This document shows positions 8,479 to 13,134 of a stretch of DNA of 16,967 bases, in pieces; the first letter of the stretch is position 1; each line of letters opens with the position of its first letter. The notes under the pieces are model-generated. The model saw only the letters and a list, made by a program, of their open reading frames with translations. It had not been told where the DNA came from and searched no databases. The stretch comes from an uncultured Oscillospiraceae bacterium (GTDB lineage: Bacteria; Bacillota; Clostridia; Oscillospirales; Ruminococcaceae), in NCBI GenBank assembly GCA_900553955.1, contig USFO01000027.1:1-16967 (forward strand), read 5' to 3'. Position numbers and translations under genes: made by a program.

Positions 8479-9396
8479 ATGATTTATCTTGACGGAAGCC
8501 GCTTTTTCTTTGATATAGAGGGCTGTTTTTCCGATAGAGTGTCCGCCGCAAGGCTTGAGCACCATGCGGATGAGCACGACCCCGCGGCAGAGAAAATCTG
8601 CGGCGGCTTTGCGGATTTTTTCGGTACGAAGCCGGAAAATGTCCGTGCGGCAAAGGATTATGCCACGCTTTTTACGGCGCTTCTGCCGAAAAATGCGATT
8701 GTGATTACACCGGAATTTGACGAGGCGGCGGATATACTGCAAAATGCGCTGTCAGGTGCTCAAACAGTGCTCACGAAAAAGACTCCGGATATGAAGCTGC
8801 GCTTAATAGAACAAAGCCCTGATGCTCATGCGGTTTTTATGACTAATCCCTGCTGCCCTACAAGCCTTGAAATCTCCGCAGATGAGATAAAAAAGCTTGC
8901 TTTGAGAACGAATGGACTCTTTATTGTGGACGAAAGCCACATGGTCGGAGAGGATAATTCTGCGATAAAATTAGTTGAGCACCTGCCGAATCTGGTGGTG
9001 CTCAAAAGAATGCGCTTTGGCGGCGGAGCGGTTTTTGCCTGCGGCAAAAACCTGCCGCAGTTTGACTGCGGCATCGCCGCGGCGGACGAAGCCGCCGCAA
9101 ACGTGATTTTTAATCACAGCTCCGCGCTTAAAACAGCGCTGAGAAAGCTTACCGACAGCCGCGACAGCCTTTATATTCGGATAAAAAAGCTTGCCATAAA
9201 GTACGATTCCGTGGAGCGGCTTTTCCGCACGAAGGCGGACTGCGTTTTCTTCAAGGTCAAGGACGCGGAAAGGCGTAATGCAGAGCTGCTTGAGCACGGC
9301 GTGAGCATCCGCTGCGCGGACGGATATTTTTGTATCTTTGCAGGTGATAAGGACGAAAACGAAGCCGTGCTCGCCGCACTTGAGCAGGTGCTGTGA
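8479..9396 (+). CDS. Degenerate PLP-dependent aminotransferase-like protein (HisC/CobD-like fold), probably lacking the catalytic lysine
   Basis: The 305-residue product resembles class I/II aminotransferases of the HisC/CobD type. NPCCPTS (123-129) matches the NPNNPTG motif, FIVDESH (148-154) matches the FxxDEAY strand whose Asp contacts the PLP ring nitrogen, and the spacing to the following strand is right. The segment that should hold the PLP lysine reads VVLKRMRFGGGAVF (173-186): the usual T-x-S-K-x-x-x-L-A-G is not there and Arg stands near the lysine position. The Tyr of DEAY is His, and the C-terminal R-I-x-x-G that binds substrate carboxylate or phosphate is C-I-F-A-G (285-289). At ~50 residues short of HisC, it is probably not an ordinary aminotransferase. 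Start ATG 8479 has ACGGAGG upstream; it lies 15 bp after polC, probably co-transcribed. The fold is a motif-based call; the function is unknown. Confidence 0.75.
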   Translation: MIYLDGSRFFFDIEGCFSDRVSAARLEHHADEHDPAAEKICGGFADFFGTKPENVRAAKDYATLFTALLPKNAIVITPEFDEAADILQNALSGAQTVLTKKTPDMKLRLIEQSPDAHAVFMTNPCCPTSLEISADEIKKLALRTNGLFIVDESHMVGEDNSAIKLVEHLPNLVVLKRMRFGGGAVFACGKNLPQFDCGIAAADEAAANVIFNHSSALKTALRKLTDSRDSLYIRIKKLAIKYDSVERLFRTKADCVFFKVKDAERRNAELLEHGVSIRCADGYFCIFAGDKDENEAVLAALEQVL

Positions 9397-9418
9397 TTGC
9401 CGGAAAATAAAAAAATAA

Positions 9419-9462
9419 ATGCTCACCGCGGCATGTTTCTTGCTGCGGTGAGCATAATTTTT
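9419..9462. terminator. Bidirectional rho-independent terminator
   Basis: A perfect 11-bp stem (ATGCTCACCGC at 9419-9429 with GCGGTGAGCAT at 9445-9455) continues after one mismatch with GCA/TGC (9431-9433/9441-9443) around a 7-nt loop. It is followed by AATTTTT on the + strand and preceded by an A-rich run (AAAAAAATAA), which is a U-run on the - strand. It lies 22 bp after the aminotransferase-like gene and would also end the leftward operon (RluA-type, Sel1). Confidence 0.92.
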
Positions 9463-9464
9463 GA

Positions 9465-9653
9465 TTAGAGAAAATGGTTTGGTTGCTGCACCGCACCGAT
9501 TGAGCACGGTACAAAGATGTCTTGCGGTGTATGCTGCTTCATTTGAGCACGGAGAAACAACGCCTGAACTAAGTTCTGTGCTGCTTGAGCACGGCACTGC
9601 AATGCTGCGCTCGCCGCATCACTTTGCTTGAGCGCGGAAATTAAGTTCCGCAT
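9465..9653 (-). CDS. Doubtful 62-codon ORF downstream of the Sel1 gene
   Basis: This ORF starts at ATG 9653 and its stop abuts the bidirectional terminator, the place where a last operon gene would sit. The translation is Ala/Gln-rich with recurring RAQ units (CRAQAAQN, LRAQMKQ) and no family I recognise. Against it: the only Shine-Dalgarno-like sequence (GAGGG) touches the ATG, codon use (TTA, CAA) differs from neighbours, the repeats that generate RAQ are spaced 42-43 bp and so do not keep one frame, and the + strand is also open here. It may be fortuitous over a non-coding repeat. Confidence 0.2.
   Translation of the reverse strand: MRNLISALKQSDAASAALQCRAQAAQNLVQALFLRAQMKQHTPQDIFVPCSIGAVQQPNHFL
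9500..9637. repeat. Array of four TTGAGCACGG motifs at 42-43-bp spacing
   Basis: TTGAGCACGG occurs at 9500-9509, 9543-9552 and 9585-9594, and as TTGAGCGCGG at 9628-9637. Start-to-start distances are 43, 42 and 43 bp. The sequence between copies is mostly different, apart from a tendency to CTGC or TTGC just before the motif. Small inverted repeats lie by the units: ACCG/CGGT around copy 1, GAACTAAGTTC after copy 2, GTGCT/AGCAC around copy 3, and GCGGAA/TTCCGC overlapping copy 4. This array fills the 216 bp between the terminator and the Sel1 stop; apart from the doubtful ORF I see nothing else in it. About four helical turns separate the copies, compatible with a protein-binding array, but an RNA role is equally possible. 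Confidence 0.55.
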
Positions 9654-9678
9654 ACCCTCAAATCCATTCAGTCGCTTT

Positions 9679-10113
9679 TTACGGCGTACTTATATCTTTC
9701 AAGGTGGCCAAGGGGATAGGAGCGTCCAGATCTACGCCAAGCTCCCTGCATTTTTCGATGGCAAGGTCGTGACCCTGTAAAGCTGCTTTGCGGTACCAAA
9801 AGACTGCCTGCTCCATATCACGCTCCACGCCGACGGCATCCTCATAGAACCAAGCAAGGTTGCATTGTCCGTCACGGTCGCCGTGCTCGGCGGCTCTGCG
9901 TGTCCAATAGACCGCTTTCTCAAGATCTTTTTCAGCACCGAGACCGTCGTAATAGAAGTAGCCAATCTGACATTCGGCAAGAGGATAGCCTTGCTCTGCA
10001 AGAGCCAAATGCCCCTCAAAGCACTTTTCGTATTGCTGCGTATTAAAGTATTTCTCAATCAGCTCGTTACAGATTTCAAGTTCTCTGCAAGGCTTGTAAT
10101 ATGGTTCAGACAT
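9679..10113 (-). CDS. Sel1-repeat (TPR-like) protein
   Basis: A 144-residue protein with two clear Sel1-like repeats of 36 residues: repeat 1 at ~43-78 (from AECQIGYFYYDGLG to AVYWTRRAAEHG) and repeat 2 at ~79-114 (from GQCNLAWFYEDAVG to AVFWYRKAALQG), then the start of a third (DLAIEKCREL). The N-terminus has a possible TPR-like helix pair (ELIEKYFNTQQYEKCF). Such repeats form alpha-alpha superhelices that bind partner proteins; no catalytic domain is present. There is no signal peptide or membrane helix, so it is probably cytosolic. The ATG is preceded by GGAGA at 7-nt spacing. It follows the RluA-type gene by 93 bp on the same strand; no promoter or terminator is convincing in that gap, so co-transcription is likely. 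The partner and role are unknown. Confidence 0.85.
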   Translation of the reverse strand: MSEPYYKPCRELEICNELIEKYFNTQQYEKCFEGHLALAEQGYPLAECQIGYFYYDGLGAEKDLEKAVYWTRRAAEHGDRDGQCNLAWFYEDAVGVERDMEQAVFWYRKAALQGHDLAIEKCRELGVDLDAPIPLATLKDISTP

Positions 10114-10206
10114 TATCTTTTCTCCAATCCGGCGGATGCCGATTTTGTGCTTTTCTCAAATTATTGCTATCGGCGCAAAGCGAAAACAGTCGGATTTTTC
10201 ACTTTA

Positions 10207-11172
10207 TTATAGCTCTTTCGGCATGGAAAAGCCCAGCTTCTCCAAAAACCACGCATCCTTCACGGTAAAGCAGCGCCCGTCGAGGTACGCAAGGTGCTCG
10301 GCATCGCTCTCAAAGCGGAAGGTCAGCTTGTATGAGCACAGCGCCTGCCATGTAAAGCCGTGACCGTCCTTCGCTTTGCCATATTTCGTGTCGCCTATAA
10401 GCGGGTGACCGATAGCGGCAAACTGCGCGCGTATCTGGTGGGTGCGCCCGGTGAGCAGCTCCGCTTCAACAAGGCTCATACCGTCGTGGGAGGTGAGCAC
10501 GGTGTATTTCGTCTTTGCAGTTTTCGCTCCCGGCGCGGGCGCGGCAAGAGCCTCCACCGTGTTCGTCTTTTCGTTCTTCAAAATAAAATGCTCAAGCACG
10601 CCGCTTTTGCGCTCCGGGGCGCCTTTCACCACGCAAAGGTACTTTTTCTCAAGCTCGCGTTCCTTTATTTTGTCGTTCAGAACACGCAGAGTGGCGGCGT
10701 TCTTGGCGGCGATAACAATTCCGCAGGTGTTGCGGTCAATACGGTTGCAAAGCGCCGGAACAAAGGAATTTTCCGCCGCCGGGTCGTACTCTTTTTTCTT
10801 GTAAAGATAGTGCTGAATCCGAGCAATAAGCGTGTCGGCGCACCAATCGTTCCCCTCGTGAACAAGCAGTCCGGCGGGCTTGTTTATAAGCAAAATATTT
10901 TCGTCCTCGTAAACAACGTCAATGGCGGACGGCGCAAGCATAAATTCCGGGCGCTTGTTTTCCGCTTCAAAAAATTCGTCGGAAACATAGCACTCGATAA
11001 CGTCGCCTTCGCAAAGGCGGCTTGAAATTTCGCAGCGCTTGCCGTTCAGCTTAATGCGCTTTATGCGTATGTATTTGTAAAGCAGCGCCTTCGGCAGCTT
11101 CGGAACCGCCTTGGTCAGGAATTTATCCATGCGCTGACCGGCGTCGTTTTTTGTAATTTTGAATTCCTTCAT
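10207..11172 (-). CDS. RluA-family 23S/tRNA-type pseudouridine synthase with S4 domain
   Basis: The enzyme should convert a uridine in structured RNA (usually 23S rRNA) to pseudouridine. Of 321 residues, the first ~60 form an S4 RNA-binding domain (RMDKFLTKAVPKLPKALLYK, IRIKRIKLNGKR, GDVIECYV). The catalytic domain has INKPAGLLVHEG, the active-site block NRIDRNTCGIVIAAKN with the essential Asp at ~146, and the C-terminal LLTGRTHQIRAQFAAIGHPLIGD block. The RIDRNTCG form differs slightly from the commoner HRLDRxTSG but keeps the Arg-x-Asp-Arg core. The start is ATG at 11172 with AAGAGGT upstream; the longer frame from 11226 would run through the promoter. The exact target (RluC, RluD or other class) cannot be told. 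A promoter lies ~30 bp upstream. Confidence 0.93.
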   Translation of the reverse strand: MKEFKITKNDAGQRMDKFLTKAVPKLPKALLYKYIRIKRIKLNGKRCEISSRLCEGDVIECYVSDEFFEAENKRPEFMLAPSAIDVVYEDENILLINKPAGLLVHEGNDWCADTLIARIQHYLYKKKEYDPAAENSFVPALCNRIDRNTCGIVIAAKNAATLRVLNDKIKERELEKKYLCVVKGAPERKSGVLEHFILKNEKTNTVEALAAPAPGAKTAKTKYTVLTSHDGMSLVEAELLTGRTHQIRAQFAAIGHPLIGDTKYGKAKDGHGFTWQALCSYKLTFRFESDAEHLAYLDGRCFTVKDAWFLEKLGFSMPKEL

Positions 11173-11183
11173 GATAATACCTC

Positions 11184-11213
11184 TTGAAAAAGCAGTGCTG
11201 AAAATAGTATAAT
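11184..11213 (+). promoter_or_regulatory. Rightward sigma-A-like promoter of radC
   Basis: On the + strand, -35 TTGAAA (11184-11189), an 18-bp spacer and a perfect -10 TATAAT (11208-11213) place the start near 11220, about 40 nt before the radC TTG. It shares its -10 region with the leftward promoter, and its -35 falls inside the leader of the RluA-type gene. Confidence 0.75.
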
Positions 11214-11234
11214 ATTTTATACGCAATTTAGCAA
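11206..11234 (-). promoter_or_regulatory. Leftward sigma-A-like promoter of the RluA-type operon
   Basis: On the - strand, -35 TTGCTA (11229-11234), a 17-bp spacer and -10 TATACT (11206-11211; 5 of 6 consensus bases) place the start near 11199, giving a leader of ~27 nt before the ATG at 11172. The -10 box overlaps that of the rightward promoter. Confidence 0.7.
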
Positions 11235-11261
11235 GAAAAATCTGCGGGGAGGGCGGCGCGC

Positions 11262-11942
11262 TTGGAGAATATTCACGAGGGTCATCGCAAGAGGATGAAA
11301 GAGCGCTTTATGAAAAGCGGCCTTGACGATTTTGCACCGCACAACGTTCTGGAGTTTTTGCTGTTTTACAGCATACCGCGCGGCGATACGAACCCCATAG
11401 CCCACCGCCTTATCGATGCGTTCGGCAGCCTTTCCGGAGTGTTTGACGCAACGCCGGAGGAGCTTATGAAAGTGAGCGGCGTGGGCGAAAGCACCGCGAT
11501 ACTCATTTCTATGATTCCGCAGATGGCGCGAAAATATCTTGAGGATAAAGCGGATGCCGTGAACGTTGTGGGCGGCTGCGGGGATATTGGCGCGTATCTT
11601 TTGCCGAAGTTCGTCGGCAGAACCAACGAAGCGCTTATGATGGTTTCCATCGACAACAAAAACAAGGTGATTTCATGCTCCGTTGTGGCAGAAGGAACGG
11701 TGGACAGCGCCAAGGTTTCCCGCCGCAAGGTGATGGAGGAGGCAATGAAAGTCAAGGCGACCAGAGTTATTTTGGCGCACAACCATCCACGGGGCGTTGC
11801 CGTTCCGTCAGCGGAGGATGTTGCCATGACGAGGGAAATCGGGCGGCTGTTCGCACAAGTGGGAATTGAGCTTGTTGACCACATAATTATTGCAGATGAT
11901 GATTATGTTTCTATGGCGGCAAGCGGATTTGCTATAAAATAA
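11262..11942 (+). CDS. radC: RadC-family JAB/MPN-domain protein (DUF2466)
   Basis: 226-residue RadC homologue. The N-terminal part has helix-hairpin-helix character (MKVSGVGESTAILI, ~residues 69-82). The C-terminal part is a JAB/MPN metalloprotease-like domain with the complete JAMM zinc motif: E144 (VVAEGTVD), H173-N-H175-P (AHNHPRG), S183 and D186 (PSAEDV). The old link to DNA repair is not well supported for the family, and the substrate is unknown, so any peptidase activity is only inferred from the motif. The TTG at 11262 is chosen because GGGGAGGG lies at 11246-11253 with 8-nt spacing; the next ATG (11295) would cut the conserved HEGHRKRMKERF start. No terminator follows; the next 170 bp hold two promoters. 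Confidence 0.93.
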   Translation: MENIHEGHRKRMKERFMKSGLDDFAPHNVLEFLLFYSIPRGDTNPIAHRLIDAFGSLSGVFDATPEELMKVSGVGESTAILISMIPQMARKYLEDKADAVNVVGGCGDIGAYLLPKFVGRTNEALMMVSIDNKNKVISCSVVAEGTVDSAKVSRRKVMEEAMKVKATRVILAHNHPRGVAVPSAEDVAMTREIGRLFAQVGIELVDHIIIADDDYVSMAASGFAIK

Positions 11943-11975
11943 CGCAAAAAAATTAAAAATATATAAAATAAGGGT

Positions 11976-12004
11976 TTGCAATTTGCCGCGAAGTGTGCTA
12001 AAAT
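11976..12004 (+). promoter_or_regulatory. Upstream promoter (P1) of the DUF177-rpmF operon
   Basis: -35 TTGCAA (11976-11981), a 17-bp spacer and -10 TAAAAT (11999-12004) preceded by TGC, which makes an extended -10 (TG-n-TAAAAT). The predicted start is near 12011, about 100 nt ahead of the DUF177 ATG. Confidence 0.55.
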
Positions 12005-12056
12005 TCTAATGTTATGATTTTATGCGGGGATTTGTCAATAACAGCTAAAAAACCGC

Positions 12057-12085
12057 TTGACAAAAGCATATTATGCATATATAAT
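12057..12085 (+). promoter_or_regulatory. Perfect-consensus sigma-A promoter (P2) of the DUF177-rpmF operon
   Basis: -35 TTGACA (12057-12062), exactly 17 bp, then -10 TATAAT (12080-12085): all 12 bases match consensus. The start would be near 12092, giving a short ~22-nt leader. An inverted repeat (ATATTAT at 12068-12074, ATAATAT at 12081-12087) spans the spacer and the -10 box and could be an operator, though AT-rich sequence makes chance possible. Confidence 0.9.
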
Positions 12086-12113
12086 ATTCTCCGTGGCGTT
12101 GCGAGGGATTGTT

Positions 12114-12614
12114 ATGATTGTGGATATTAAAGAATTGTTCGATGCGCCAGGCACAATTATTCCGTTGGAGGGTGAAATTAACCTTTCCGGCGTGGATATA
12201 TGGGGAGAGAAAATCTTTTCTTCTCCTGTGCAAATCAGCGGCGTTTTTCAGAACCGTTCCGGCATAGTTACATTGAAGTACAGGGCTACCGCTGTGCTTG
12301 AATATAACTGTGACAGATGCGGCAAGAAAACTAAAAGAAACGCGGAGTACGAGTTTGAACACTGGCTTGCCAGAGAGCTTGCTTCCGGCGACGAGAATGA
12401 CGAATATATCATGGTTCCGACGGGAAACATCGATATGGACGAGCTTGTTATGACGGATGTAACGCTTGAACTTCCGTTCCGGCTTCTTTGCCGTGAAGAC
12501 TGCAAAGGGCTTTGTCCCATTTGTGGCGCGGATCTTAACGAGACGACCTGCAATTGCAATACAAAGCAGATCGACCCCCGCCTTGAAAAGTTAAAAATGC
12601 TGCTGGACAGCTAA
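12114..12614 (+). CDS. DUF177 (YceD-like) cysteine-rich protein, probable ribosome-biogenesis factor
   Basis: 166-residue member of the DUF177/YceD family, which is found directly upstream of rpmF in most bacteria and has been tied to 23S rRNA accumulation. The first half is beta-rich. A CDRC pair (C66, C69) sits mid-protein and a cysteine-dense tail carries CREDCKGLCPICGADLN (C126, C130, C134, C137) plus CNC (C146, C148), ending in the family-typical IDPRLEKLKMLL. These cysteines look like metal ligands, an inference from spacing. The ATG at 12114 has GAGGG at 6-nt spacing. A longer frame opens at TTG 12057, but that codon is the -35 box of P2, so it cannot be the start. rpmF follows after 34 bp, in one operon. 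Confidence 0.93.
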   Translation: MIVDIKELFDAPGTIIPLEGEINLSGVDIWGEKIFSSPVQISGVFQNRSGIVTLKYRATAVLEYNCDRCGKKTKRNAEYEFEHWLARELASGDENDEYIMVPTGNIDMDELVMTDVTLELPFRLLCREDCKGLCPICGADLNETTCNCNTKQIDPRLEKLKMLLDS

Positions 12615-12648
12615 AAAAGGACTAATTCTGTTAAGGAGGTGCTTCATC

Positions 12649-12834
12649 ATGGCGGTACCGAAGAGAAAGGTTTCGAAAGCAAGAAAGAATAAAAGACGTT
12701 CTAATGTCTGGAAGATCTCTGCTCCGGCATTTTGCAAATGCCCGCAGTGCGGCGAGCTTAAGCTCCCGCATGTAGTATGCAAAAACTGCGGTTATTACAA
12801 AGGCAGAGAGATCGTCAAAGTCGAAGAAGCATAA
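12649..12834 (+). CDS. rpmF: 50S ribosomal protein L32
   Basis: 61-residue structural protein of the large ribosomal subunit. The basic N-terminus (MAVPKRKVSKARKNKRRS) is the L32 hallmark. The C-terminal half is a zinc ribbon with CPQC (C31, C34) and CKNC (C44, C47), so this is the zinc-dependent C+ form; some bacteria also carry a cysteine-free copy used under zinc shortage, not seen here. A very strong AAGGAGGT Shine-Dalgarno precedes the ATG, as expected for an abundant protein. It is co-transcribed with DUF177 and followed by two terminators. In many bacteria plsX follows rpmF; here it does not. Confidence 0.98.
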   Translation: MAVPKRKVSKARKNKRRSNVWKISAPAFCKCPQCGELKLPHVVCKNCGYYKGREIVKVEEA

Positions 12835-12856
12835 TCTTTATCTTTGCGAAATGGGG

Positions 12857-12911
12857 AAGGGCGTTAGCCGGATCCGCATGGGAAACCTGCGGTTTTGCTA
12901 CGCCCTTTTTT
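12857..12911 (+). terminator. Rho-independent terminator after rpmF (branched)
   Basis: AAGGGCG (12857-12863) pairs with CGCCCTT (12901-12907), with AGC/GCT reinforcing the stem just inside, and the right arm runs directly into a U-run (TTTTTT, 12906-12911). The ~30-nt interior can fold a second hairpin (CCGCA/TGCGG, within 12873-12892). It starts 22 bp after the rpmF stop. Confidence 0.85.
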
Positions 12912-12923
12912 GTTACGGAAAAA

Positions 12924-12952
12924 CTCTGCGTACAGGGTATGCGGAGCTTTTT
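12924..12952. terminator. Second terminator downstream of rpmF
   Basis: CTCTGCGTAC (12924-12933) pairs over 10 bp, with two G-U pairs, to GTATGCGGAG (12937-12946) around an AGG loop, followed by CTTTTT. An A-run (GGAAAAA) precedes it, so it could act in both directions. It is only 12 bp beyond the first terminator. Confidence 0.75.
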
Positions 12953-12961
12953 AAGTTAAGC

Positions 12962-13009
12962 CCGCCTAAAAAACGCTGGCGGAGCCGCAGATTGCTTTTG
13001 CGGCGGATA
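12962..13009 (+). other. Further hairpins in the rpmF-DUF512 intergenic region
   Basis: Two more small stems follow the double terminator: CCGCC/GGCGG (12962-12966/12978-12982) and GCCGCA/TGCGGC (12984-12989/12999-13004), the latter followed by GGATATTTTT. They could be extra weak terminators or just GC-rich repeats. With the two terminators and the promoter at 13067 they account for the 300-bp gap; no credible gene is seen in it. Confidence 0.3.
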
Positions 13010-13066
13010 TTTTTGCGGGAGATGGTTCTACGCTCCTTTTTTTGCCCTGTTATTCATAAAAAACAG

Positions 13067-13095
13067 TAGAAAAAAGAAAATACATTTGTTATAAT
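13067..13095 (+). promoter_or_regulatory. Sigma-A-like promoter of the DUF512-der-plsY operon
   Basis: A perfect -10 TATAAT (13090-13095) with a 17-bp spacer to a weak -35 TAGAAA (13067-13072; 4 of 6). A second overlapping TATAAT lies at 13095-13100. The start would be near 13102, about 33 nt before the TTG start at 13135, in A/T-rich sequence just after the terminator cluster. Confidence 0.65.
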
Positions 13096-13134
13096 ATAAT
13101 TTATGAATTTTCCCGAAGAAGGAGGTGCCGCCGC

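Noticed and set aside
9458..9631. Decayed duplicate of the aminotransferase-like gene's 3' end on the + strand
   Set aside because: One frame gives LLEHG as in the upstream gene, but the similarity does not extend beyond a few residues.
9500..9637. CRISPR array
   Set aside because: The repeated unit is only 10 bp, there are just four copies, and no cas gene is present.
10114..10206. Terminator or promoter between the RluA-type and Sel1 genes
   Set aside because: Only a distant 6-bp complement (AATCCG/CGGATT) and no U-run or paired promoter boxes could be found.
11173..11226. N-terminal extension of the RluA-type gene to 11226
   Set aside because: It runs through the predicted leftward -10 box and transcription start; AAGAGGT before the ATG at 11172 decides the start.
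12057..12113. N-terminal extension of the DUF177 gene to the TTG at 12057
   Set aside because: That TTG is the first part of the perfect -35 box and the extension covers the -10 box; the ATG at 12114 has a good Shine-Dalgarno and the family-typical start.
12851..13069. 72-codon + strand ORF downstream of rpmF
   Set aside because: It lies over two terminators and the small hairpins, has Arg-rich low-quality translation and no Shine-Dalgarno.
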